Shown here piece after piece: positions 7,244 to 15,338 of a DNA stretch of 28,924 bases. Source of the stretch: Candidatus Segatella albertsiae. GTDB lineage: Bacteria > Bacteroidota > Bacteroidia > Bacteroidales > Bacteroidaceae. A program made the translations under genes and the position numbers. The notes under the pieces were generated by a model. That model was not told the origin of the DNA. It ran no database searches and saw nothing but the letters and a program-made list of their open reading frames with translations. Position 1 is the first letter of the stretch, and each line of letters starts with the position of its first letter. The stretch covers positions 1-28,924 of the forward strand of contig DKCU01000001.1 of assembly GCA_002451555.1 (NCBI GenBank), written 5' to 3'.

Positions 7244-8731
7244 TTAAGAATTGGATTTTGTGCAATGTATTTTATTTTTCAGTTTAATTCTATAGCCCGA
7301 CCACAAGCACCAAAGGGCAAGGATACCCATCACAAAGATAAAGATGTATGTGGCAATGCTTCCGATGAACAATCTGCCGCTATGCACCTCCAACGCCACA
7401 TTCCAAAGCGACATCGGGAGTTGGTTCATGCTTGCAGGTTGAGGGGAAAAGTTTGTTCCCTCATAATATTCTGCAATGACAGGAGTAGAGAAGTCTTGGC
7501 TCATACCTGCAATAGCTTTCTTTCCAAAGGGAGCACCTGCTTTCTTTGGTGCAGTTTTGCCTGTAAAGTAGTCGGTGGAAGTTCCTTGTTGTCTGTTCCA
7601 AACAAATAGACCACTAAACGAGCCACAGAGCCATCTACCTTTTACATCCTTCTGCAATACATTCAATCCCATCACGCTGACAGGCGGAGCAGAAGTAATC
7701 GCTTTCACCGTTGCCTTTTCAAGATTCAAGGAATAGAACCCTTCCGATGTAGATAATAGCCAGTCATGGAAACTCTCATCATAACGAACCAGGCGTAGCT
7801 TGTCGTTCCAAGGATTCCCACTCCGGAGTGTGGTGCCTGGGAGTGAAGGAATCTTGTTCAATACAAGCGCAATCATCACTGGTGGGCGAAGACACCACCC
7901 CGTCAAGGCAATCAATAGCGTAAGGATGATGGTGTATCGCCCTATCTTGTCATGTAGATGAAGCGAATGCTTCAATAGCACTTTTCGTTTAGGTCGCCTC
8001 CAGAAGACAAAGCCTGTTACGCAAAGCAGCACCAAGATGATGGCGATAGCATCGACCACAACCTTTCCAACTACGCCAAAGAGTTCTCCGCTATGAAGCA
8101 ACCAAACAGTACGGAAAGCAGTCACCTTGCCGTCATAATCCTTTGGAGCATTAAGTTGAATACGGCTGAAAGTCTGATAAGGAGGAAGCGACGTGTAAGC
8201 AAAAGAACGGCTCAGCACCACAAGAGTATCGCCATGCGAAGTCATGTCGGTCAACTTCTCGTCATCCTCCAATGGCATTTTCACCTCATGCCATGTGTCA
8301 TGCACGCCATAGCGATAAAGCCCAAAAGGAGACACAGCAAATATCTCTCCATGATCAAGCCTTATGACATTTTTAATTTGGCGATAGTCGGCACCTTCCG
8401 GCAATCCCTCATTGAAATCCTTGAAGTAGGAAGCCTTGGAATCGGTGAGCCAGATGCCTCCATTGCCATAAAGCAACAGTTGGTGACAAGAATCTACATA
8501 TCCCATGGAATCTTCCATTAAATTCTCGCCAAGGTCAAGCGTACCTCGTAGCAATCCGCCATTCCAATTCTGAAACTCATAACGGCTTGGCAGATACTTC
8601 CTGCTTACGTTCACGCGCTTGATGAGCGAGCGGTGGTTGAGCAAGATACCCGACACGCAGAACATCAGCATGAAGAAGCTCATGCCGATGCCCAGCCATT
8701 TATGTTGTTTTCTCCAAGTTCCTTTCTTCAT
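7244..8731 (-). CDS. PepSY-associated transmembrane protein of the haem operon
   Basis: Starting at 8731 (MKKGTWRKQHKWLGIGMSFF) the protein has 495 residues; an ATG at 8785 would overlap the upstream gene and is less likely. The HKWLG motif, a first membrane helix ending in GILLNHRS, a long extracytoplasmic region with beta-propeller-like short repeats, then DAIAIILVLLCVTGFVFWRR, a LHDKIGRY helix and a final helix (YIFIFVMGILALWCLWSGYR) are the layout of PepSY-associated TM proteins. Such proteins occur with iron and haem uptake genes, and some are proposed reductases; the conserved histidines near membrane helices would suit haem or electron transfer, which is inference. It is the last gene of the operon, 19 nt after the membrane-protein gene upstream. 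Confidence 0.85.
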   Translation of the reverse strand: MKKGTWRKQHKWLGIGMSFFMLMFCVSGILLNHRSLIKRVNVSRKYLPSRYEFQNWNGGLLRGTLDLGENLMEDSMGYVDSCHQLLLYGNGGIWLTDSKASYFKDFNEGLPEGADYRQIKNVIRLDHGEIFAVSPFGLYRYGVHDTWHEVKMPLEDDEKLTDMTSHGDTLVVLSRSFAYTSLPPYQTFSRIQLNAPKDYDGKVTAFRTVWLLHSGELFGVVGKVVVDAIAIILVLLCVTGFVFWRRPKRKVLLKHSLHLHDKIGRYTIILTLLIALTGWCLRPPVMIALVLNKIPSLPGTTLRSGNPWNDKLRLVRYDESFHDWLLSTSEGFYSLNLEKATVKAITSAPPVSVMGLNVLQKDVKGRWLCGSFSGLFVWNRQQGTSTDYFTGKTAPKKAGAPFGKKAIAGMSQDFSTPVIAEYYEGTNFSPQPASMNQLPMSLWNVALEVHSGRLFIGSIATYIFIFVMGILALWCLWSGYRIKLKNKIHCTKSNS

Positions 8732-8750
8732 TGATTTCCTTATCAGATTA

Positions 8751-9632
8751 TCACTCTTGTCTCTTTTCTTTCTTAGTCTTTGCATCCTTGAGTATCTTTC
8801 CTGCCAAGAAGCAAAGTTCTATCACCATCACCACCCAATGCCAAGGGTATTCGCTCGGATGGTCGATGAGTTTCCCGATGATACCAGTGCGGTTGAATGC
8901 CTCCACAGCTATCCAGAACACGATAACCGTCGCCGTACCCATTCTGATGTTCGCTCCCCACGATGGTAGGTGGAGCTGCTTGCGAAACACGTATGGGGCG
9001 GAGAGCAAGGCTCCGAAAGCCACACCAAAGGTGACGGGACTCTCACGGCCAAACAACCGAGGGTCGTAGAGGTTCATCAATAAGAGATAACAGGTCCAGA
9101 GCATCGTGTTTATTTCCATGAAGGTGACGATACTTGTGTGACGTGTCATCGGGCGAGCGGCTATCAGTCGCTTGTTCTTCCCAAGGAAGAGCGTCTGCCA
9201 CCAGTTGAGAAAATTGCAGGCATTGCGAGAACAGAAGATGTATAGCAGCATCACCATTGCCCACAAGCCGAATGTGGCAGGGAGCAAGAGATATTCGGGG
9301 CGACTCAACAGCTCTCCTGTCACTGGGTCTATCTCTGCATGGGTTCCCCAACGATGGGCGTAATACATGAAGAGAAAATCTACCCAACCTGTCCAATAGA
9401 ACATGCCGCCAATGAGTCCGAGCAAGGTCTGGCGTGTCTGCCCCTTGACGAAGACTCCGACAACCACCATCACCATACCCACGAAGCCCACAGACATGCC
9501 TGCGCCCAATAATTGTGTGCCGTCGTAGTTGTCTTTCAGCACTCGTGCTACCAAATGGACGATGGGCATGCTTCCTAAAATCACGCCCATCGACACAATG
9601 GATTTCCACCAATATAGTTTTCTTTTACTCAT
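8751..9632 (-). CDS. Multi-pass membrane protein of the haem operon, paralogue 2
   Basis: 293 residues with about seven or eight hydrophobic helices and no signal-peptide cleavage site, so an inner-membrane protein. It is a clear paralogue of the protein encoded immediately upstream: both share LLGLIGGMFYWTGWVDFLF, YYAHRWGT, SRPEYLLLPATFGLWAMVML, NFLNWWQ, AARPMTRHTSIVTFMEIN and SWGANIRMGTATVIVFW, with conserved Trp, His and Arg near helix ends. I cannot name the family. Its location between haem-receptor genes and a PepSY protein suggests a role in moving or reducing haem or iron at the inner membrane. The ATG at 9632 overlaps the upstream stop by 8 nt (ATGAGTAA), implying translational coupling. 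Confidence 0.85.
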   Translation of the reverse strand: MSKRKLYWWKSIVSMGVILGSMPIVHLVARVLKDNYDGTQLLGAGMSVGFVGMVMVVVGVFVKGQTRQTLLGLIGGMFYWTGWVDFLFMYYAHRWGTHAEIDPVTGELLSRPEYLLLPATFGLWAMVMLLYIFCSRNACNFLNWWQTLFLGKNKRLIAARPMTRHTSIVTFMEINTMLWTCYLLLMNLYDPRLFGRESPVTFGVAFGALLSAPYVFRKQLHLPSWGANIRMGTATVIVFWIAVEAFNRTGIIGKLIDHPSEYPWHWVVMVIELCFLAGKILKDAKTKKEKRQE

Positions 9633-10488
9633 GTACTTTCTTCTTTCTTGCCGCTATCATGATGTAGATGAGCAATGCCACGAAAGCCACGAGGATGCAA
9701 AGCATCTGGGTGGCGTACTTCTCAGGCTCTATCCAAATCTCCTTGAAGAAATCGAGCCGTCCAAGCACTTCTACTGGCACCCAAAATACAATGACCGTGG
9801 CGATTGCCATACGGATATTCGCTCCCCAAGAAGAGAGTTTAAGTTGCTTCTTGAAGATGAAGAAGCTACCTATCAAGCAAGCTGCCGCCACAATGGAGGT
9901 AACAGGATGATGGTCGCCGAGGAAGTTCTTGTCGTAACAGAACATCAGCAGCAGATAACTGGTCCAGAGTATCATGTTCAGCTCCATGAAGGTGACGATG
10001 CTCGCATGGTGAGTCATCGGACGAGCGGCAATCTCGTTCTTGCGAGAACGGAAAAGCACACGCTGCCACCAGTTGATGAAGTTGCAACCATTCTTCGTGG
10101 AGAAGATGTAGAGCATCATCACCATCATCCACATACCGAAGGTAGCTGGAAGGATGAGATATTCAGGGCGAGTCACAACCTCGCCATTCTCCATCTCAGG
10201 CTGTGTGCCCCATCGGGTGGCATAGTACTGGAAGAGGAACTCTATCCAACCTGTCCAGAAGAGCAAACCTCCGAAGAGACCCCAGAGTGTTTGCTTGGTG
10301 TCTCCCTTTGCGAAGACACCGATTACTACCATGATAAGACCTACCAACCCCATAAAGAAGGCTGAGTAATGCACAGCCTCAGGAGTCATCGTCTTATCCA
10401 TTATCATCATCAGCGCATGTCCCAAAGGCATGGTAAAGAGTACCACAAGGAACGATGCGATGGATTTCCACCAATTCAATTGTTTCAT
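9625..10488 (-). CDS. Multi-pass membrane protein of the haem operon, paralogue 1
   Basis: 287 residues, polytopic, starting MKQLNWWKSIASFLVVLFTM. It shares the same ordered motifs as its downstream paralogue: FWTGWIEFLFQYYATRWGT, TRPEYLILPATFGMWMMVMM, NFINWWQ, AARPMTHHASIVTFMELN and SWGANIRMAIATVIVFW. The C-terminus is a basic tail. The tandem, overlapping pair most likely arose by duplication and may act as a heterodimer; that is inference. It lies 48 nt after the HmuY-like gene. No ABC-transporter signature or nucleotide-binding motif is present, so it is not a classical HmuU permease. Confidence 0.85.
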   Translation of the reverse strand: MKQLNWWKSIASFLVVLFTMPLGHALMMIMDKTMTPEAVHYSAFFMGLVGLIMVVIGVFAKGDTKQTLWGLFGGLLFWTGWIEFLFQYYATRWGTQPEMENGEVVTRPEYLILPATFGMWMMVMMLYIFSTKNGCNFINWWQRVLFRSRKNEIAARPMTHHASIVTFMELNMILWTSYLLLMFCYDKNFLGDHHPVTSIVAAACLIGSFFIFKKQLKLSSWGANIRMAIATVIVFWVPVEVLGRLDFFKEIWIEPEKYATQMLCILVAFVALLIYIMIAARKKKVHE

Positions 10489-10536
10489 ATTGTTCGATTG
10501 TTATGTTCGGCGGATTTTGCAATCCGCCGAAAGTGT

Positions 10537-11508
10537 TTATTTCAATTCATCTAAGTAATAGCTGATTCTTCCTCCCTCGTCTCCAATCTCCACATTGGCA
10601 TCATACCAAGAGATGATTTGGAGCTTGTAATATCTCTCGCCATCCCAAGAGCGAAATACGTAGGTATGGAACGATGGAGAATATACAGGAGGTGGACCAG
10701 AGAAACTCATCGCATTCGCCAGCACAGGGTTGGCACTCACGAGTTGCTTGGCAGGACCATTGTTAGGGTCGAACCAAGGGTTCTCGTTCATGTCGAGGTT
10801 GTGGGCGATGCAATACTTGTTCCAGTCGTTCTGCGACATGGTGACATAGACGCTTGCCGAGTCATCTGGTACGAACGAGAGATTGTTCTCTGCGAGATAA
10901 GCATCCACCTGTGCCTTGCTCGTCCATTTGTCGTATTCGCCATAGCCGAGGTCGGCGGCACCACCCTTTCCAGGACCGCTCGTACCGCTGTTGGTGCGAA
11001 GGCGATAACCATCGAAGGCGATGTCCCACTCGCTGGCTGGATAAGCCATTGTCTGAGGGTCATCCTCCTTGTTCTCCATCACGAGGAGGCTGCTTGCCTG
11101 TCGCTTCACCGTCTTATAAGTAAACTTGCCTGTGGCTTGGCTCTTGGTAAAGATGGTATCGCCGTTCTCGTCTCGCTCGGCATCCTCGAAGATGTTCTTC
11201 TGTACACCCTCGCTCCAGTATTTTACCAACTTGTCGCTACCTTGATAGTGGAAATATTCCGCTATAGGCTTTCCGTCGATGTAGGCGATGACGCTCTGGT
11301 TAGGGTTCATCACGTTGTAGCGATGCCCTGTCTTGAGGTCGAAATACAGCCAGTCGTTAGTAACTCCGGTACTATATCCCGTCTTGCGAGGAAGCGTATG
11401 ACCTGTGAAGTTCTCTGCCTCGTAAGAGACGCAGCTCGAAAGTGCCATCAAGCCAATGGCTGCGCCCAAAATAGTACTCTTGTATTTATTATTATATAGT
11501 ATATTCAT
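10537..11508 (-). CDS. hmuY: HmuY family haem-binding lipoprotein
   Basis: From the preferred ATG at 11508 (MNILYNNKYKSTILGAAIGL) a type II signal peptide ends in the lipobox LSSC; an ATG at 11520 adds four residues. The mature protein has HmuY hallmarks: WLYFDLKTGHRY near the N-terminus, ASEWDIAFDGYRLRTNSGTS, a YG(E)YDKW segment, and a C-terminal strand with YYKLQIISWYDA. In Porphyromonas gingivalis HmuY takes haem from host haemoproteins and passes it to the TonB receptor HmuR. Relatives bind iron through paired His or Met residues, and I cannot tell which ligand type applies here. It follows the receptor gene by 42 nt, the reverse of the P. gingivalis order. Function well supported by family and context. 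Confidence 0.87.
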   Translation of the reverse strand: MNILYNNKYKSTILGAAIGLMALSSCVSYEAENFTGHTLPRKTGYSTGVTNDWLYFDLKTGHRYNVMNPNQSVIAYIDGKPIAEYFHYQGSDKLVKYWSEGVQKNIFEDAERDENGDTIFTKSQATGKFTYKTVKRQASSLLVMENKEDDPQTMAYPASEWDIAFDGYRLRTNSGTSGPGKGGAADLGYGEYDKWTSKAQVDAYLAENNLSFVPDDSASVYVTMSQNDWNKYCIAHNLDMNENPWFDPNNGPAKQLVSANPVLANAMSFSGPPPVYSPSFHTYVFRSWDGERYYKLQIISWYDANVEIGDEGGRISYYLDELK

Positions 11509-11562
11509 AATTGTTATCATTAAGAAAAGCTATTGAATTCTTCACTCTTCACTCTTCATTCT

Positions 11563-13914
11563 TCACTTCTTGCGGAATCCTTTAACCAATTCATCTACCA
11601 ATATCTCCACCTGCACATGTGCCTTGGCTCCTGCCGTGGCTGGTACATTGAACATGGTGATGCCCGAGCCCAAGGTCTTTGGCACGTAATTGAAGATGTT
11701 ATCGACACCCACCGTCACCTTCACTTTGTTATAGAATGTCTGGATGACGGAAAGATTGCATAGCACATATTGTGGCAGCTCGCAACGGAAGTAAGCATCG
11801 TGGCTCACACCATCCACCGAGAGACGGTCTTGCACATCGAATTTCTTCTCGCCCATGTAACTTGCCGAGAAGGTGGCGCCCAGTCTATAGTTCTTCTTCG
11901 TATATTTATAGTCAAGGCTCGCCGTTGCCGCATGAGGCGATGTGGTGTTCACCTGTATGCCGTCGGTCTTGCTCACGTTCACATAGCTATAGGTGGCGTT
12001 TGCCGTGAAGTGCTTGAGGAAGTGCCAGCGCATGATGGCTTCGAGACCAATGAGGTTCTGCTTGGCGAGGTTGGTGTATTCGAAGTTGTACTGCATATCA
12101 TAGATGCGCCATACACCCTCTATCTTCTTGCGGAAGAAGTTGCCATACACATTGCCCGAGATAAAGAAGTTGTCATTGGAGAACTCTGTGCCGACGCTCA
12201 CGTAGTTGTTTTTCTCAGGCTTCAAGTCCTCATTACCCTTGATCATGAACATACCGAGGTGATCCCAGTTGAAGAACAGCTCCTTGATGCTTGGCGAGCG
12301 ATAGCCCATCGAGTAGTTGGCGCGCCATGCCCAGTGCTCCGACGGACTCCACTTGAAGGCAATCTTAGGCATCGCCATCAGTCCAAAGGCACGGCTGAAG
12401 TTGGTTCTCACACCTGCCGAAACCATCCAGTGGTCGTTCATCGTCCACTCGTCCTGCAAGAAAGCCTCGGTCTCCTTCAGTGAACGGGTGCGCATGATGT
12501 GGGAGGCATCGCCGTTGAATCGGTCGCTCGTCAGGTCGTCGCTCAGATGTTCGATACCGAGAATGAGGTCGTGTCCCTCAAACTTCTGCGAGGTGATGGA
12601 GAGACGTGGCTGGAAGATGCGGCTCTTATAAACCTTGGTACGTGTATCGATGCGCTCGTGTCGCTTGAATCGGTCGTAGAAGTCGCCATGCAAGGAGGCG
12701 GTAATCTTAAACCAATCCTTGAAGGAGTACTTGATTTTGGCTCCTGCCGTCCAGTCGCGAGCCTGACTAAAGGTCATGTCCTGGATGAGGTCGTAGGTGT
12801 TCATATAGAACGCACTACCATAGGCGAGAATCTCCAGGTTCTTGAAGGGGTCGTAGAAGACCTTCTGAGATACCGAGATATGCTCCGTACCCTCAATGCC
12901 CATTGGCGGACGGGAGGCTACGCTCGTGATGGTCACGTCTTTGTCGAGCCATGGGTTCGCCTCCTTGGTATAAACCTTCTTGTCGTTCTCCGCCTGGTAC
13001 ATGTAGAAGGCATCGCTGGAGGAGTACCATACATCGGTTTGCGAGGTCACCTTGCCAGCGTTGAAACCAGCCGATACCCAACTCTGTAGGTTCGGACGGT
13101 CGGCGTTCTTCTCAAACATATAGAGGAAGTCCTTCTTCATCGGGTTCTTGTAGTTGCGCTCGTTCATCTGCCCCCAGCGCACACCTGCCTGAATGTCGAT
13201 AGGCTTGGTGGTCTTCTTGGTGATGAGGTTGATGACGGCACCCGACGCACGGCTTCCGTAGAGGGTACTGCTGGCTCCCTTCACGATTTCGATGCGGTCG
13301 ATGGCATGGAGGTTGAATCGCTCATAGTCGAGGTTGCCCGCCATGTCGCCCGTCAGTCGCTCACCGTCCTGTAGGAAGAGCACATGGCGGGCATCCAAGC
13401 CCTGCATGGAAATCTCGTTGCCGAATCCCACCTTCTGGATATTCATGCCCGGTGTCTCCTGTTGCAGCGCCTTGGTGAGGTCGGCATAGCCGGCATCCAC
13501 CAGTTCCTTTCCACCGAGCACCTGCGTGCTGACAGGGGAGAGCTTGATAGGTCGGGCGGTACGAGAACCCGTAACCACCACCTCGTTCACCTTCATCACG
13601 TCTTCGGTCATGAAGAGTTTGAGGGTGGAACCAGAGCCTATGGTTCCGTTCAGCGGGTTGTAGCCCACTGATACCACACGGTAAAAACACTTGCCACTCT
13701 GAGGCACCTCGATGGTTGCCTCACCGTCCATGTTGGTGACGGTACGTTGTGGCGACTTCAATTTCTCGTTGTCGGCGTAAGAGATGACTGCGCCGATGAT
13801 TGGCTGCTCGGTTGCCTTCTCTGCGATGGCAAACTTCACCTTTCGCTGTGCGGCGATAGGGAGAGCAAGCATCATCAGCAAGGCGATGAGCATTACATTT
13901 CTAATTGTCTTCAT
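11563..13914 (-). CDS. TonB-dependent outer-membrane haem receptor (HmuR-like)
   Basis: 783 residues: a signal peptide (MKTIRNVMLIALLMMLALPI, cleaved after AQ), an N-terminal carboxypeptidase-regulatory-like domain (about 25-105, ending KLFMTEDVMKVNE), a plug starting EVVVTGSR with the typical IEIVKGASSTLYGSRASGAV region (about 210-230), and a 22-strand-type barrel. A FRAP-like box YRSPSIKEL and an NPNL-like GNEDLKPEKNN are present, features of haem receptors. It is the first gene of a five-gene minus-strand unit with hmuY, so haem is the likely substrate. No consensus -7 element or clear Fur box was found in 13915-14065, so its promoter remains unassigned. Confidence 0.88.
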   Translation of the reverse strand: MKTIRNVMLIALLMMLALPIAAQRKVKFAIAEKATEQPIIGAVISYADNEKLKSPQRTVTNMDGEATIEVPQSGKCFYRVVSVGYNPLNGTIGSGSTLKLFMTEDVMKVNEVVVTGSRTARPIKLSPVSTQVLGGKELVDAGYADLTKALQQETPGMNIQKVGFGNEISMQGLDARHVLFLQDGERLTGDMAGNLDYERFNLHAIDRIEIVKGASSTLYGSRASGAVINLITKKTTKPIDIQAGVRWGQMNERNYKNPMKKDFLYMFEKNADRPNLQSWVSAGFNAGKVTSQTDVWYSSSDAFYMYQAENDKKVYTKEANPWLDKDVTITSVASRPPMGIEGTEHISVSQKVFYDPFKNLEILAYGSAFYMNTYDLIQDMTFSQARDWTAGAKIKYSFKDWFKITASLHGDFYDRFKRHERIDTRTKVYKSRIFQPRLSITSQKFEGHDLILGIEHLSDDLTSDRFNGDASHIMRTRSLKETEAFLQDEWTMNDHWMVSAGVRTNFSRAFGLMAMPKIAFKWSPSEHWAWRANYSMGYRSPSIKELFFNWDHLGMFMIKGNEDLKPEKNNYVSVGTEFSNDNFFISGNVYGNFFRKKIEGVWRIYDMQYNFEYTNLAKQNLIGLEAIMRWHFLKHFTANATYSYVNVSKTDGIQVNTTSPHAATASLDYKYTKKNYRLGATFSASYMGEKKFDVQDRLSVDGVSHDAYFRCELPQYVLCNLSVIQTFYNKVKVTVGVDNIFNYVPKTLGSGITMFNVPATAGAKAHVQVEILVDELVKGFRKK

Positions 13915-14065
13915 TTATATCGTTTTACTTTTTTATCCAATTCTTCTTATTCTATATAGCTTGATGCTTATATGTTGAAAAGGCTTGTTCCTTTTGTTAT
14001 TTTCTATTCCTTACACGATTTTAGCCTCGCTATGGCTTATATCTTCTCCTTTCATTTTCTACTTG

Positions 14066-14105
14066 CAAAAAGAAAGAGAGATATGTTTGGGCATACCCCT
14101 CTTTC
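14066..14105 (-). terminator. Rho-independent terminator of the lipoprotein operon
   Basis: Read on the minus strand, a 14-nt stem (arms 14105-14092 and 14085-14072, 12 of 14 paired, including GAAAGAG/CTCTTTC) with a 6-nt loop is followed by a T-rich tract ending TTTTTGC. It lies 26 nt after the stop at 14131 and separates that operon from the haem operon. Confidence 0.7.
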
Positions 14106-14130
14106 CTTAATTATATGAACAACTTTAAAG

Positions 14131-14769
14131 TTATCCTTCTCCATTTTCTTTTTTCCACTGTTCAAGGTCTTTCTCGTATTGAGCAAACTCTGTATCAAAG
14201 TTATTGATACGGTTTTTATCAATCACTTGAAGTGGACACTGTGATGTGACGCCCATCATATTGTAATCTACAATGAATTGAATTTGCAATGTATTTACAT
14301 TGAGATAGCCATTCACAGTTGCACCACTACCGCCTTTGTAATCTTCATCAGTACTTGTTGTACTAACAACACCGTCTGTACCTTTGAATTTTACCCAACC
14401 GTCACCTTTGTACTCGTCTTTTTCCCAAGTATTCAACTTCATAAATTTATTCTTGCACTTGAAGGTGATGTTGAATGGCATAGCACCCACATGAAAATCA
14501 TTAAGGGTCAATGTCATCGTACCATCATCATTCCAATTGAAGTTGAATTTTGTAGGACAACCACTTTCAAGGTGGGTTTTATCAACAGTTCCCATCCATG
14601 CCTTTGTTGACAAAACTATTTCATTTGTCAGAATGGTCTTTGCTTTATCAACATATTCTTCTGATGGGGATTCCTGTGTTATTTCCTCATCAGATGAGCA
14701 TGATGTGAATACTGCACAGAAGAGCAATACTACGAGTGATAAAAATATACTTTTCTTTTTCATTATCAA
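14131..14769 (-). CDS. Small exported lipoprotein (DUF4903-like)
   Basis: 212 residues with a signal peptide ending in FTSC (Cys24), followed by SSDEE. An acidic stretch right after the lipid-modified cysteine is the surface-export signal of Bacteroidota lipoproteins, so it is probably displayed outside. The body is rich in Asn, Thr and Trp and predicted all-beta (KFNFNWNDDGTMTLTLNDFH, FMKLNTWEKDEYKGDGWVKF). It resembles DUF4903 proteins found near HmuY-type loci, but I hold the family name loosely. The start could be the ATG at 14769 or the one six bases later. It is the last gene of the three-gene unit; ligand unknown. Confidence 0.75.
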   Translation of the reverse strand: MIMKKKSIFLSLVVLLFCAVFTSCSSDEEITQESPSEEYVDKAKTILTNEIVLSTKAWMGTVDKTHLESGCPTKFNFNWNDDGTMTLTLNDFHVGAMPFNITFKCKNKFMKLNTWEKDEYKGDGWVKFKGTDGVVSTTSTDEDYKGGSGATVNGYLNVNTLQIQFIVDYNMMGVTSQCPLQVIDKNRINNFDTEFAQYEKDLEQWKKENGEG

Positions 14770-14821
14770 ACAAGATTTGCTCTATGACAACTCATTTTGT
14801 CATAGACCAAAGAGATGTACC

Positions 14822-15259
14822 TTATTTTTTCTTTCCTGTATAATGAACTTCTGCAGCAATTGGAGAGTCCTTATACAAGCCATTGCATTTAATTGTAAAT
14901 TCAATGTCGTCTCCATTAACTGTTCCGTGGAAATCTGTCAAGGCTAATGTGATAGGAAAGAGGTTGAGAACCTTCAATGTTCCACATGTGCTTGCTGTTG
15001 TCGTTAGAGTAGTTCCATTCTCAACGATGTCCAAGTCAATGTAAATAGTACCAGGCATACTGCCAATCTGAGCAACTTTACCAGACAAGTTCAACTCATC
15101 GTCAATGGTAAACTCTTGGTTCTCTACCGCATTGTAGTTCTTGTCGTTCATTTTGACAACATCTAAAGTTCCAATGTAAGAACCCACGCTGTTCTGTGCG
15201 CATACAGCAGAAACACTTGCCATGAAAATAGCGAAAAACATAAATAGCTTTTTTAACAT
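14822..15259 (-). CDS. Calycin-like domain exported protein
   Basis: 145 residues: a classical signal peptide (MLKKLFMFFAIFMASVSAVC, cleavage after CAQ), then a small beta-barrel pattern SYIGTLDVV, LSGKVAQIG, FPITLALTDFHGTVNGDDIE and FTIKCNGLYKDSP typical of the calycin-like (lipocalin-related) domain in Bacteroidales. These are thought to bind hydrophobic ligands, though nothing here shows which. A Cys in the signal peptide is followed by AQN and lacks a good lipobox, so it is probably soluble in the periplasm or exported. It lies between two lipoprotein genes with short gaps (52 and 79 nt), indicating co-transcription. Confidence 0.75.
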   Translation of the reverse strand: MLKKLFMFFAIFMASVSAVCAQNSVGSYIGTLDVVKMNDKNYNAVENQEFTIDDELNLSGKVAQIGSMPGTIYIDLDIVENGTTLTTTASTCGTLKVLNLFPITLALTDFHGTVNGDDIEFTIKCNGLYKDSPIAAEVHYTGKKK

Positions 15260-15338
15260 AATTGTTTATTTTAGAAATTAATAAAAGAACTCGCTTTTTC
15301 AAGCGGATTCATGGAATTATATCAATGTATTGTAAGAA

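Noticed and set aside
9529..10365. Plus-strand frames opposite the two membrane-protein genes
   Set aside because: The minus-strand paralogues conserve amino-acid motifs between each other, whereas the antisense products are His-rich shadows of those codons.
11770..13089. Long open frames on the plus strand opposite the haem receptor gene
   Set aside because: They are antisense to a clear TonB receptor reading frame, lack promoters and have no recognisable domains; high-GC coding DNA often leaves such frames open.
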